Shown here piece by piece: positions 7,722 through 15,631 of a stretch of DNA of 64,000 nucleotides; the first letter of the stretch is position 1; each line of letters begins with the position of its first letter. The notes beneath the pieces are model-generated. The model made no database searches, was not told the DNA's origin, and was given only the letters and a program-made list of their open reading frames with translations. The DNA is from Urinicoccus massiliensis (lineage in GTDB: Bacteria > Bacillota > Clostridia > Tissierellales > Peptoniphilaceae). Position numbers and translations under genes: made by a program. Location: positions 471,037-535,036 of the forward strand of contig NZ_LT635493.1 in NCBI RefSeq assembly GCF_900120405.1, given 5' to 3'.

Positions 7722-8325
7722 GGACTTCCTCCAATATTTTTATACACTCTTGGTAAATTTCTTCTGGTGTTTTTCCTGCATCCAAGACATGGATGCCCTT
7801 GCTTTGGGCCAGGGCCTGGTAGCCCTCTTGAACCCTTTTGAAAAAGGCGTCTCCGGCCAATTCCAACCGGTCGCCTCCCTGGTCAATCTTCCTTTGCAGG
7901 GTCTTTTGCCAGTCCACCTTTAAGTAAAAGGTTACGTCGGGCCGGAAGAACCCCGTTGCAAATTCATTGATCTTTAAAACCTCTTGGGGGCCAAGCTCCC
8001 TACCATAGCCCTGGTAGGCCAGACTGGATAGGATGTAGCGTTCGCAAAGGACAATGTAGCCCTCTTCCACAGCCGGCTTGATTTTTTTAAAGACATGCTC
8101 GGCCCTGGAGGCTGCATAGAGCAAGGCCTCAGTCCTGGGGTCCATTTCATCCCCCTGCTTTCTCAAAATCATATCCCGAATTTCTTCCCCCAGGTCTGTA
8201 CCTCCGGGTTCTCGGGTCAGGAGGACCTTGGCCCCCCTTTGGTCATAATAGTCTTTTAACTTCCCTGCCAGGGTGGACTTTCCGGACCCGTCCGATCCCT
8301 CCAGGACAATAAATTTTCCCTTCAT
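7714..8325 (-). CDS. tmk: Thymidylate kinase
   Basis: The 203-residue enzyme phosphorylates dTMP to dTDP with ATP. The P-loop GSDGSGKST is at about residues 9-17, the substrate motif TREPGGTDLGEEIRD at about 38-52, and the lid-region residues are in ERYILSSLAYQGYGRELG near 94-111. Length is normal for bacterial Tmk. The start ATG overlaps the end of the decarboxylase gene by 4 bases. Together with thyX (23849-24601) the window carries two consecutive steps of dTTP synthesis. Confidence 0.95.
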   Translation of the reverse strand: MKGKFIVLEGSDGSGKSTLAGKLKDYYDQRGAKVLLTREPGGTDLGEEIRDMILRKQGDEMDPRTEALLYAASRAEHVFKKIKPAVEEGYIVLCERYILSSLAYQGYGRELGPQEVLKINEFATGFFRPDVTFYLKVDWQKTLQRKIDQGGDRLELAGDAFFKRVQEGYQALAQSKGIHVLDAGKTPEEIYQECIKILEEVHG

Positions 8326-9662
8326 TCAATCACGTCCATTCTATGGTCTTGGTCAAGGCCTTCCAGTTGGATTCCTTGGTCCAGGTAGGCCTCGATTTGC
8401 CTTAGCTGGTCCTCCCTAATTCTTTCCCCGGGAAAAATCAAGGGGATGCCCGGTGGGTAGGGAGTGATAAAGTCCAAAGACTCCAGGCCCAAAGTCTCCT
8501 TGTAGTGGAGGGTTCTTGCCCCCTCCTTGCGGCGGTTGATAGTTAAAATTTCCTCCCTAAGGGGAGGGTCTTGGGGCCAGGTCTTGCCCAGGGGCTGTCT
8601 TTTTTCAAAAGAAGTTAAAGCCTCAGCCAAGAGGTCCAAGTCTTCCGGGTGGTCAAAGGCCGTCACCACAGCTAAAACAAAACGCTGGTCATGCATTTCC
8701 ATTCCCAGGCCATGGTCGTAAAATAAACTTTCATAAAGCTCCAAGCCCCCATAGCCCGGCACTTCAATTAAGAGTTTAAAGGGGTCCTTGTCAGGAGCCT
8801 GGACCAGGTTAATCCCTTGATCCTCCAATTTTTTCCCAAAGTCTTCCAAGGGTCCCAAAAGGTCCTGGAGCCTTTGGCGACCATAGAGGTCCATCCAGGT
8901 TACAGATTTTTCAATGGAAACCATCATGGGATAGGAGGGGGAGGTAGTAGTAAAGAGGTTGAGCCCCCTTTGAAGTTTTTTTTGGTCCAGGTTTGGACCT
9001 GCGTGGACCAAGGCTGTAGATGTTAACCCCGGCAGCATCTTGTGGACAGAATGAACTACCATGTCTGCCCCATGGGCCAGGGCCGATGTCTCCGGTTTAA
9101 AAAAGGGAAAGTGGCCTCCATGAGCCTCATCCACCAGGACCCTAATGCCCCTTTTCCGGGCCAGGTCCATGATCTCCTTCATGGGAGCCAGGTAACCATA
9201 GTAGGATGGCGAAGTCACCACTAAGATGTCCAAGTCTTGGGCCCTTTCCAAGCTGTCCAGGGACAGGCTCTTGGCCAGGCCCTGGGGACTCCGGTCCACA
9301 TCCAAAAGACAAACCTCCAGGTCCAATAATTCGCAGGCCTGGAAGACACTCCGGTGAGCATTTCTTTGGACCCCCACCCTCTGTCCTCTTTGGCTTAGGG
9401 CATAGAGGCCTGCATAGATGGCCATGGTGGACCCACCCAGGCCAAAAAAACTCTTGTGGGCCCCATAAATTTTGGCAATTTTTTCCATGGATTCTTTTAA
9501 AATCCCCTCTGCCTGGGCCAGGTTATCCGTTCCAAAGGTCTCTGTGGTGTCCAGGGCGGCTAAATTTTTATATAGGACCTCCCACTTGCCCTTGTGACCA
9601 GGAAAATGGAAGGAATGTTTTTCAAGATTTTTATAGTGAACCAGGTCTTTTTCCAGTGACAT
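8322..9662 (-). CDS. Orn/Lys/Arg decarboxylase family PLP enzyme (YaaO-like)
   Basis: The 446-residue protein is a fold-type I PLP enzyme of the Orn/Lys/Arg decarboxylase family. The Schiff-base lysine is in VHSVHKMLPGLT, with LVDEAHGGHFPFF (cofactor aspartate) before it. An N-terminal HKSFFGLGGSTMAIYAG stretch and a C-terminal domain with ITPYPPGIPLIFPGE are also present; the last is characteristic of the family. Its amino-acid substrate cannot be told. B. subtilis yaaO occupies the same place before tmk. The frame is open to 9710, but AAAGGAG before the ATG at 9660-9662 (protein MSLEKD) makes that the better start. The gene heads the operon that runs to ricT. Confidence 0.88.
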   Translation of the reverse strand: MSLEKDLVHYKNLEKHSFHFPGHKGKWEVLYKNLAALDTTETFGTDNLAQAEGILKESMEKIAKIYGAHKSFFGLGGSTMAIYAGLYALSQRGQRVGVQRNAHRSVFQACELLDLEVCLLDVDRSPQGLAKSLSLDSLERAQDLDILVVTSPSYYGYLAPMKEIMDLARKRGIRVLVDEAHGGHFPFFKPETSALAHGADMVVHSVHKMLPGLTSTALVHAGPNLDQKKLQRGLNLFTTTSPSYPMMVSIEKSVTWMDLYGRQRLQDLLGPLEDFGKKLEDQGINLVQAPDKDPFKLLIEVPGYGGLELYESLFYDHGLGMEMHDQRFVLAVVTAFDHPEDLDLLAEALTSFEKRQPLGKTWPQDPPLREEILTINRRKEGARTLHYKETLGLESLDFITPYPPGIPLIFPGERIREDQLRQIEAYLDQGIQLEGLDQDHRMDVIE

Positions 9663-9716
9663 GCTTGCTCCTTTCCCTTTTATTGTACCACGACAAGAAA
9701 AAAAGGTCATCTAAAG

Positions 9717-9758
9717 AAAAAGACTTTCCCCATGACTTGGAGAAAGTCTTTGTTTTTT
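9717..9758. terminator. Bidirectional hairpin between YaaO-like and flippase-like genes
   Basis: Arms AAAGACTTTCC and GGAGAAAGTCTTT enclose a short loop; T runs are found on the plus strand (TGTTTTTTATTTTTT) and, shorter, on the minus strand (TTTTTC). For the minus-strand envelope operon it would act as its terminator. Confidence 0.6.
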
Positions 9759-10782
9759 ATTTTTTTCTTCTTTGGGCGCGGTAGGGCTTGGCCGATAGGA
9801 AGACCAGGGAAATCATCCCCAGTCCCAGACCTAGGTAGTAGGTCAAGAGCCGGGTTAGGATCATCCAAAAAAAGGCAATATCTTCCGGAACATAGCCCTG
9901 GTAGACCCGGTAAAAGACCCCTTCTGCTGCCCCAACACCCCCAGGCAGGGGCAGGCCTTCTGTGGCCACCACCAATTGGGATTGGAGGGCAATGGATTTT
10001 AAAAAGGTCAGGGTCTTGTAGCCCAGGCTCCGGTAGACAAAATAGCTAATGGCATAGGAAAAAACCAAGAGCAGGATGTTCATCAGGAGGATGGGGAGTA
10101 ATTTTTGGGGATTTTTCTTAAAATAGGCCCCATATCTGGCATAGCCTTCCATGGACCTTTGGGCTGCATCCAGGTTGACCCTTTTTAAAAAGGGAACCTT
10201 CCAGGCCTTCATCTTCTGTAAAAAGGCCAAGACAAAGTGGGGGACCTTCTTTTGGCTCACCATGACAGACCCCTGAAAAAGGGCCAAAAAGACCTGGATT
10301 AAAATACCATAAACCATTAAAGCCGTCACCTTAGAGGGCAAATTGCTAAAGAGGTCCCGGTAGGAAAGGTGGGCAAAAAGTCCCATAACCACCATGGCCA
10401 GGTGGTAGCTGGTGTTAAAAACCACCAATCCCATCATGGAAGAAGCCAGGGGAATCTGGTCTCGGTTCATATAGTAGAGCTGGCCAGGCTGGCCGGCAGA
10501 CCCTCCGGGAGAAATAGAGGAGAAAAAATAATCCACCAGGCTGTAACCATAGGTCCTGGTCAGGGGAATTTCCAGCCCTTGGAGTTTAAAAATATAGCGG
10601 TAGGTCAGGGCCTCCATCAAGAGAAAGAAGAGAAAAAAAATCCCTGCCAGGATTAAAAATTTCGGTAAGCGAACATGGGAAAAAACTGTAAAAAGACTGG
10701 TCCCCCTGGGAGTTAAAAAGTAAATAGTGGCCAGGGAGATCAGACTGGCTAAAAATCCTTGGAAGATGGTTCGTTTTTTCAT
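9757..10782 (-). CDS. Lysylphosphatidylglycerol synthetase/UPF0104-type flippase-like membrane protein
   Basis: The 341-residue polytopic protein has about eight hydrophobic helices and family signatures such as SPGGSAGQPGQLYYM near residue 90 and LPLPGGVGAAEGVFYRVY near 275. It belongs to the YbhN/MprF N-terminal (flippase-like) family. There is no aminoacyl-transferase domain. A role in moving a lipid across the membrane is inferred from the family. The chosen ATG (10780-10782) forms an ATGA overlap with the deacetylase stop; the frame extends 12 bases further to a GTG. It is the last of three envelope genes (glucosyltransferase, deacetylase, this gene). Confidence 0.83.
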   Translation of the reverse strand: MKKRTIFQGFLASLISLATIYFLTPRGTSLFTVFSHVRLPKFLILAGIFFLFFLLMEALTYRYIFKLQGLEIPLTRTYGYSLVDYFFSSISPGGSAGQPGQLYYMNRDQIPLASSMMGLVVFNTSYHLAMVVMGLFAHLSYRDLFSNLPSKVTALMVYGILIQVFLALFQGSVMVSQKKVPHFVLAFLQKMKAWKVPFLKRVNLDAAQRSMEGYARYGAYFKKNPQKLLPILLMNILLLVFSYAISYFVYRSLGYKTLTFLKSIALQSQLVVATEGLPLPGGVGAAEGVFYRVYQGYVPEDIAFFWMILTRLLTYYLGLGLGMISLVFLSAKPYRAQRRKK

Positions 10783-11456
10783 AGACCTGTCCACCCTTCC
10801 AAGGGAGCCGGGCTTGTGGCCAATTTCCTAGAAAGGTCTTCCACCAAGAGGGGAACCAGGGTCTTACAGAGGGGGTTGGCCTTACCCTTGGTCCCATCGT
10901 GGAGGACCAGGACATGGCCGGGACCGCTAAGCTTGACCAGGCGGTCCAGGAGGGTTTTTTCCTCCTGCAATTCCCAGTCTCCTACCAAGCCGGTCCAATG
11001 GACAATTTTTAAGCCATGCCTCTTGCAAAAAATTAGGCTGGCCCAGGTATAGGCCCCATGGGGAGCCCGGTAGTAGTTTGGACAAATTCCCTCTTGTTTG
11101 AAAATTTGATAGGCCCTTTCCAGGTCCTTTTTTTGCTCCCAATAGGTCATCTTCAAGGGGTGTTTGTGGCTGTAGCCATGAAGGCCAATCCCATGACCCT
11201 CTTCCTGGATCCTTTTCAAGGTCTCCTTCCTCTTGACCACTTCTTCCCCTAAAAGAAAGAAGCAAGCCTGGCATTGACAGGCCTGTAAAACATCCAAAAG
11301 CTGGCCTGTCACCTCTGAAGGACCATCGTCAAAGGTTAAAAAAGTCCCCTTAAAGCCTCGGCGCACAAGTTTTTTACGCCCTAGGACCAGGGGGAGGCCC
11401 CAAACAATAAAGGCAAGGCCTCCAAGGCCCATAAAGATCAAGAGTCCCTTTTCCAT
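10779..11456 (-). CDS. Polysaccharide deacetylase (NodB domain)
   Basis: The 225-residue protein has an N-terminal membrane anchor (about residues 5-22) and a NodB homology domain. The catalytic base and metal aspartates are in TFDDGPSE, the metal histidines in GLHGYSHKHP, the arginine motif is YYRAPHGAYT, and VLVLHDGT ends the domain. This set is complete, so it should be an active metal-dependent deacetylase of N-acetylated sugars in the cell wall. The exact substrate (peptidoglycan or another polymer) cannot be told. It lies 15 bases after the glucosyltransferase and overlaps the flippase-like gene by 4 bases. Confidence 0.9.
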   Translation of the reverse strand: MEKGLLIFMGLGGLAFIVWGLPLVLGRKKLVRRGFKGTFLTFDDGPSEVTGQLLDVLQACQCQACFFLLGEEVVKRKETLKRIQEEGHGIGLHGYSHKHPLKMTYWEQKKDLERAYQIFKQEGICPNYYRAPHGAYTWASLIFCKRHGLKIVHWTGLVGDWELQEEKTLLDRLVKLSGPGHVLVLHDGTKGKANPLCKTLVPLLVEDLSRKLATSPAPLEGWTGL

Positions 11457-11471
11457 TTTCCGTCCTTTCTC

Positions 11472-12566
11472 TTAGCCTGCATGGTAGGCAGGATGAATTT
11501 TTCCCAGATACTTTTCCCTTCCCGGTCCCTCCATAAAGGGAGTCCTGGGTCCATGATAAGTGGAAGCCACCAGGTCCACCAGGTCCGGCATACCCGTAAT
11601 TCGATTATCCCTCAAATGAATCCGATAGTCCACTAGTTGTCTGCGGGTCAAGACAGGCATCTTCCTTTCCAGGAGAAAGCCCCCCTGGATGGATTCAAGA
11701 TACCTGGCATTTCTCACCTCTTGAGACAGGTAAGGTTTAATATAACAAATAGGCAGCTCCCAGTAAAGGGCTTCCAAGATACTCATCCCTCCAGGTTTTG
11801 TAATGCAGAGGTCGGCCCATTGGTAGTGCTTGTCCAGAGAGGACAAAAAGGGATAGGGACTTACATCCCTTAATTGCCAGGACTTGATTTTTTGGTAGAG
11901 CTTTTTATTTTTTCCACAGAGGACCCGGATCTTGGCCCCTTGTCTGTCTCTTAAGTCCTGGTAAAATTTCTTATTTTCAGGCAGCAGGCCCAGGCCCCCG
12001 CCAGCCACTAGAATGTGGAGGGGCCCCCGCCGGCTGGGGTGTTGGACATATTGCTTGGGCCAGCCATAGAGGTGGACCTTCTTGTCCTCAATACCCAGGC
12101 TCAACATGGAAGACTTGGTGTAGTCTGACACCACCAGGTAGGCATCTGTACTTTCTTGGATCCAACCCTCATGGGGTGTAAAATCCGTAATCATGGTGAT
12201 AAAGGGCGTTTGGTCAAAATAAGTTTTTTTATAGTAGTTTAAGAGGTGGGCTGCTGCCGAATAGGTAGCCACATAGACATCCGCCCCCCGATAGCGGTCC
12301 ATCATTTGACAAAAGCGGTCTCTAAGTGGGTCTAAAAAGTGATAGGAGAGGTTGTGGGCCCCCTCCCCCGTTACCATCCGGTTGAGATACCGGGCCTGCT
12401 TGGCCCAGGCCCCGTAAGTCTTATAGATAAAGTCTGCTTTTTCAGGGAACATTTCTTGAATGATGTCGACAATTTCCACGTCATGGTTTTTCCAAGACTC
12501 CTTTAAATACAAGGCCCCCTTCATGTGACCTGCACCAAAACGACAAGTAAAAATTTTAACCTTCAT
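11472..12566 (-). CDS. Diacylglycerol glucosyltransferase/MGDG synthase-like GT28 protein
   Basis: The 364-residue protein has the N-terminal GAGHMKGALYLKESW segment of the MGDG synthase N-domain (residues about 10-160), and the GT28 C-domain with VAGGGLGLLPENK and the donor-binding CITKPGGMSILEAL. UgtP-type enzymes add sugars to diacylglycerol, giving glycolipids that anchor lipoteichoic acid or stabilise the membrane. Whether it is processive cannot be told. The frame opens at 12572, but the second ATG (12564-12566, MKVKIFT) has the proper distance from AGGAGG. It has an extended -10 (TGCTATACT, about 12598-12606) and is the first of three envelope genes. Confidence 0.85.
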   Translation of the reverse strand: MKVKIFTCRFGAGHMKGALYLKESWKNHDVEIVDIIQEMFPEKADFIYKTYGAWAKQARYLNRMVTGEGAHNLSYHFLDPLRDRFCQMMDRYRGADVYVATYSAAAHLLNYYKKTYFDQTPFITMITDFTPHEGWIQESTDAYLVVSDYTKSSMLSLGIEDKKVHLYGWPKQYVQHPSRRGPLHILVAGGGLGLLPENKKFYQDLRDRQGAKIRVLCGKNKKLYQKIKSWQLRDVSPYPFLSSLDKHYQWADLCITKPGGMSILEALYWELPICYIKPYLSQEVRNARYLESIQGGFLLERKMPVLTRRQLVDYRIHLRDNRITGMPDLVDLVASTYHGPRTPFMEGPGREKYLGKIHPAYHAG

Positions 12567-12660
12567 TTGCATTCCCTCCTTCCTGTTTTCTGACTCAAGT
12601 ATAGCACAATTTTTAAGGCTTTTTTCCTCACAAGTCGCATATTTACTTGCTTAGAACTAA

Positions 12661-12698
12661 ATCTTAGACCTTTCTTAAATATCTTAGAACCTTCTTAA
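12661..12698. repeat. Two tandem 19-20 bp repeats upstream of the glucosyltransferase
   Basis: ATCTTAGACCTTTCTTAAA (12661-12679) is followed at a 20-bp period by ATCTTAGAACCTTCTTAAA (12681-12699). A partial third unit (CTTAGAACTAA) is just before at about 12650. They lie in an AT-rich gap of 196 bases between the glucosyltransferase promoter and the terminator of the ABC-2 operon. They could be binding sites for a regulator; nothing shows which. Confidence 0.55.
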
Positions 12699-12735
12699 AA
12701 GAGAAAGCTTATTTTTCCCTTACGGGGATTTTCCA

Positions 12736-12766
12736 TAAAAAAAATAGGGGTAACCCCCTATTTTAA
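12736..12766 (-). terminator. Terminator of the GntR/ABC-2 operon
   Basis: On the minus strand AAAATAGGGG and CCCCTATTTT form a 10-bp stem with a small loop, followed by a run of eight T. It overlaps the stop codon of the permease gene. Confidence 0.85.
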
Positions 12767-13380
12767 AAATCTTTTTGATTCAAACGCTTCATGGATAAAA
12801 AATAACTTAGGCCCATAAATAGCAGACTCAAGGCCAAGATTGCAAGTAAGCTCAAGGGGATATTGTTCAAAACCCTTTGAATCAAGCTCTTCATAGCTGG
12901 TTGAAAGAATCGACTAAGAGAGAGGATGGCAACCCACAGGACAAAGACCAGATAGCGACCAAGCTGACTGCCAAAATAGATAAAAAAGACCAGTAAAAAT
13001 CCACTGATAACCAGCAAGAAAGAAAAGTTTAGTCCAGCCAGAAAAATTGACATGCCACTTGCCAAGTCTTGAGCCAAGGCAAGGTAGACAAGAGAGGCCA
13101 GGGCCGTAACCAAGGCCACAAACACACTGACAAAATACTTGCTCTTTAGGTAGAGCTCTTGGCCATGATTTACCAAAAGATAGTATTGGATATCATGAGA
13201 TGTTTCATCATTGTAAAAGCTCATATTGATGTACATGATGGATATAAAACACCCTGCTAGGCTTATTAGGGTCAAGGGAGGAATTTCTTTATTAAAATAT
13301 CCTAATAGTCCCACAAAAATCAAAGCTCCTAGTAAAATACGTCTACTTAAATATAAGTCCCTACGGATCATTGCTTTCAT
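12763..13380 (-). CDS. ABC-2 type permease-like membrane protein
   Basis: The 205-residue hydrophobic protein has about six membrane segments. It follows the ATPase gene with a 4-base overlap, so it is the likely membrane partner. The sequence alone gives no strong family signature; the assignment rests on hydrophobicity and on the GntR-ATPase-permease order found in YtrA-type operons. It is richer in A/T codons than the neighbouring envelope genes. The substrate is unknown. Confidence 0.75.
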   Translation of the reverse strand: MKAMIRRDLYLSRRILLGALIFVGLLGYFNKEIPPLTLISLAGCFISIMYINMSFYNDETSHDIQYYLLVNHGQELYLKSKYFVSVFVALVTALASLVYLALAQDLASGMSIFLAGLNFSFLLVISGFLLVFFIYFGSQLGRYLVFVLWVAILSLSRFFQPAMKSLIQRVLNNIPLSLLAILALSLLFMGLSYFLSMKRLNQKDF

Positions 13381-14219
13381 TGGATCCCCCTTCCATGGAT
13401 GGTATAGGTCATGATGTCTTCCAGGCTGGGCTTTTCATAGTCCCCGGACCAATCCTTTAAGTTGACCAGGATGGTGACCCCATAGGCAGATTCTTTTTTT
13501 CCTAGAACCTTCTCCTTGTCCAGGTCCCTGTAGTCCTCCCAAGATAGGGACACCAGGCCATGCTGGTCCAAGAGTTCGTCCTTGGCATCCAGGTAAAGGA
13601 GCTGGCCCTGGTGGATAAAACCAATATAGTCTGCCACCTTTTCCAGGTCCGACAGGATGTGGGAAGAAATCACCACGGTTTTCTTTTCGTCTTGGATAAA
13701 GTCCAGGAGGTCATCTAAAAAATCTTCCCGGACTAGGGGGTCCAGGCCTCCTGTGGGCTCATCTAAAATTAAAAGGTCTGAGTCCCGGCAAAGAGCCAGA
13801 GAAAGCCCCAGCTTCATCTGCATACCCCGGGACAATTCCTTGACCTTTTTATCTGGGTCCAAGGCAAATCTTTGACAAAAGAGGCTAAACTTTTCCTCCT
13901 GCCAGCTTGGATAAAGGTCCTTGGCAATCCTCCCCACCTGGCTTATTTTTAAATTTTCTGCCAGTGGAAGTTCATCAAAGACCACAGCAATTTTTTCATA
14001 CTGGCTATAGGTCTGGCGGTCCATCTTCTCTCCCAAGACTTCAATGGACCCCTGGTCAATTCTTTTGAGGCCCAAAAGGCACTTGATTAGGGTGGACTTG
14101 CCTGCTCCATTTTCTCCAATCAGGCCCACAATGACCCCCTGGGGGATTTCAGCCGAGATAGGCCCCAGGCGAAAGGAAGGATAGTCCTTTACCATATTTT
14201 TTAAGACAATACTAGTCAT
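13377..14219 (-). CDS. ABC transporter ATP-binding protein (YtrB-like)
   Basis: The 280-residue ATPase has Walker A GENGAGKST (about residues 37-45), a Q-loop region VFDELPLAENL, signature LSRGMQMKLGLSLAL, Walker B LLILDEPTGGLDP and H-loop SSHILSDLEKV. The LSRGMQ signature and the long C-terminal part are typical of ABC-2 exporters of the YtrB/CcmA type. The start is ATG at 14217-14219, or the ATG immediately before it, after GGAGG; a longer open frame to 14366 lies wholly inside the gntR gene and is rejected. Overlap with gntR (8 bases) indicates co-transcription. Confidence 0.92.
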   Translation of the reverse strand: MTSIVLKNMVKDYPSFRLGPISAEIPQGVIVGLIGENGAGKSTLIKCLLGLKRIDQGSIEVLGEKMDRQTYSQYEKIAVVFDELPLAENLKISQVGRIAKDLYPSWQEEKFSLFCQRFALDPDKKVKELSRGMQMKLGLSLALCRDSDLLILDEPTGGLDPLVREDFLDDLLDFIQDEKKTVVISSHILSDLEKVADYIGFIHQGQLLYLDAKDELLDQHGLVSLSWEDYRDLDKEKVLGKKESAYGVTILVNLKDWSGDYEKPSLEDIMTYTIHGRGIQ

Positions 14220-14589
14220 CATTTTCCTCCAATAAGTCCATGAGCTCAAGCAAGTCCTGGTTGGACAGGCCCAGGCGTTTGCCATATTCCATGGCTGCCA
14301 GAAGGTGGTCTTCGCATTTTTTCCGGTTGAGTTCATTGACCATGTCCATATTTTTTGCCGCCACAAAAGATCCCTTGCCTTGGACAGAGTGGATCAGACC
14401 CTCCTGCTCCAAGACATCATAGGCTTTTTTTGTGGTTATGACAGAAATTCTTAATTCCTTGGCCAGGCTCCGGATGGAGGGAAGTTTTTCTCCTTCTTTT
14501 AGGGTAGAGTCCAGGATTTGCTTTTTAATTTGCTCTTTAATTTGTTCATAAATGGGTTGGTTACTAGAATTTTTTATAAGAATGTGCAC
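14212..14589 (-). CDS. GntR family transcriptional regulator (YtrA subfamily)
   Basis: The 125-residue protein has a GntR winged helix at residues about 10-75 (PIYEQIKEQIKKQILDSTLK, LPSIRSLAKELRISVITTKKAY, LIHSVQGKGSFVA) and only a short C-terminal tail of about 45 residues. That size is typical of the YtrA subfamily, which regulates ABC transporters encoded beside it. The start is GTG at 14587-14589 after AGGAGG. It is the first gene of its operon, and a 23-bp near-palindrome covers its own -10 element, so it probably represses itself and the transporter. Confidence 0.92.
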   Translation of the reverse strand: MHILIKNSSNQPIYEQIKEQIKKQILDSTLKEGEKLPSIRSLAKELRISVITTKKAYDVLEQEGLIHSVQGKGSFVAAKNMDMVNELNRKKCEDHLLAAMEYGKRLGLSNQDLLELMDLLEENDD

Positions 14590-14603
14590 GATTCAACCTC
14601 CTA

Positions 14604-14640
14604 GTGTATATATTGTATATAAACACTTAATACATGTCAA
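14604..14640 (-). promoter_or_regulatory. gntR operon promoter with overlapping operator palindrome
   Basis: On the minus strand, -35 TTGACA (14635-14640) and -10 TACAAT (14612-14617) are 17 bases apart. A near-palindrome GTGTATATATTGTATATAAACAC (14604-14626, 18 of 23 positions symmetric) covers the -10. Such sites are typical of GntR/YtrA repressors. The same element lies about 30 bases from the divergent extended -10 (TGGTATACT, 14654-14662) of the ATP-grasp gene, so it might affect both. Confidence 0.7.
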
Positions 14641-14683
14641 GTCCTTCTTTTTTTGGTATACTTAGTAAAAAGGAGGAATGATG

Positions 14684-15550
14684 ATGAAGGCTTTACTTGT
14701 CTATAATGGGGGTTTGGGAAAAAACTATATCTTGTATGATGTGGTGCGGGACTTAATTGAAAGGGCCAGGGAATTTTCAATTGACTTAATCCCCAAAAGC
14801 AATGAAGAACTTTTGGTTTTGGAGTCCAGCCAGGGGGAGGAGGTTTTAAATTTAGACTTTGACCCAGCCTTTGTCTTGTTTTTGGACAAGGACCTGGACC
14901 TGGCCAGGGCCCTGGAAAATAAGGGTTATCCCCTTTTCAATTCCTCCCAGGCCATTGGCCTTTGTGACGATAAAAAAAAGACCTACCAGGTCCTCCGAGG
15001 TCTTCCCATGCCCAAGACGATTTTTTCTCCCCTCCTCTACCATGCCAAGGAAAATAGGGACTATTGTAAAGAAGTTTGGTCCCGGCTCCAGGCTCCCTTG
15101 ATTTTAAAGGCTGCCCAGGGGTCTTTTGGAGAGCAGGTCAAACAAGTTAAAAGCCTGGAGGACCTGGTCCGAGAAACCAGGGCCATGTCCCCTACTTCCT
15201 ATCTGGTCCAGGAGTGCATCCAAGAAAGCCTGGGGCGGGACATCCGGGTGGTCCTGGTGGGTGACCAAATTTTAGGAGCCATGGAAAGGACCAACCAAAA
15301 AGACTTCCGGTCCAATATCTATCTTGGAGGCCAGGGAAAAGAAATCCAACTGACGGCTGACCAAGAGGCCCTGGCCCTGGAAGCCCACCGGCACTTGGGG
15401 CTAAACTTTTCCGGGGTAGACCTTCTGGTCTCCTCCCAGGGGCCCCTGGTTTGCGAAGTCAATAGCAACCTGTCCTACCTGGGCTTCCAAAAAGCCACTT
15501 CCATTCCTGTAGGCAAATTTATCCTAGAAGAAATTTTAAGTCAACTTTAA
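14684..15550 (+). CDS. RimK-like ATP-grasp ligase
   Basis: The 288-residue protein is an ATP-grasp enzyme of the RimK type. Features are LCDDKKKTYQVL (about 95-106), PLILKAAQGSFGEQV (glycine-rich nucleotide loop), LVQECIQES, and the metal-binding VCEVNSN near the C-terminus. Family members join an amino acid to a peptide, protein or cofactor with ATP. The acceptor cannot be told. Three ATG codons lie in frame at 14678, 14681 and 14684; the last has the best distance from GGAGG (14672-14676). The gene is monocistronic, divergent from gntR, and closed by a bidirectional terminator. Confidence 0.85.
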   Translation: MKALLVYNGGLGKNYILYDVVRDLIERAREFSIDLIPKSNEELLVLESSQGEEVLNLDFDPAFVLFLDKDLDLARALENKGYPLFNSSQAIGLCDDKKKTYQVLRGLPMPKTIFSPLLYHAKENRDYCKEVWSRLQAPLILKAAQGSFGEQVKQVKSLEDLVRETRAMSPTSYLVQECIQESLGRDIRVVLVGDQILGAMERTNQKDFRSNIYLGGQGKEIQLTADQEALALEAHRHLGLNFSGVDLLVSSQGPLVCEVNSNLSYLGFQKATSIPVGKFILEEILSQL

Positions 15551-15568
15551 TTTTTGAAGCTTGCTTTG

Positions 15569-15631
15569 AAAAAAGACCCTGGAGCCTTCAAGTCCCTAAA
15601 AGGGATTTGCCGGACCACAGGGTCTTTTTTA
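15569..15631. terminator. Bidirectional terminator between convergent genes
   Basis: Outer arms AAAAAAGACCCTG and CAGGGTCTTTTTT surround an inner hairpin (AAGTCCCT/AGGGATTT). T runs on both strands serve the ATP-grasp gene and the convergent radical-SAM-like gene. Confidence 0.8.

Noticed and set aside
12661-12698. CRISPR-like repeat
   Set aside because: Only two short adjacent units without spacers and without cas genes; no CRISPR array was seen anywhere in the window.
14220-14366. N-terminal extension of the YtrB-like ATPase
   Set aside because: The extra 49 codons lie inside gntR in another frame and match no ABC protein; GGAGG marks the later start.
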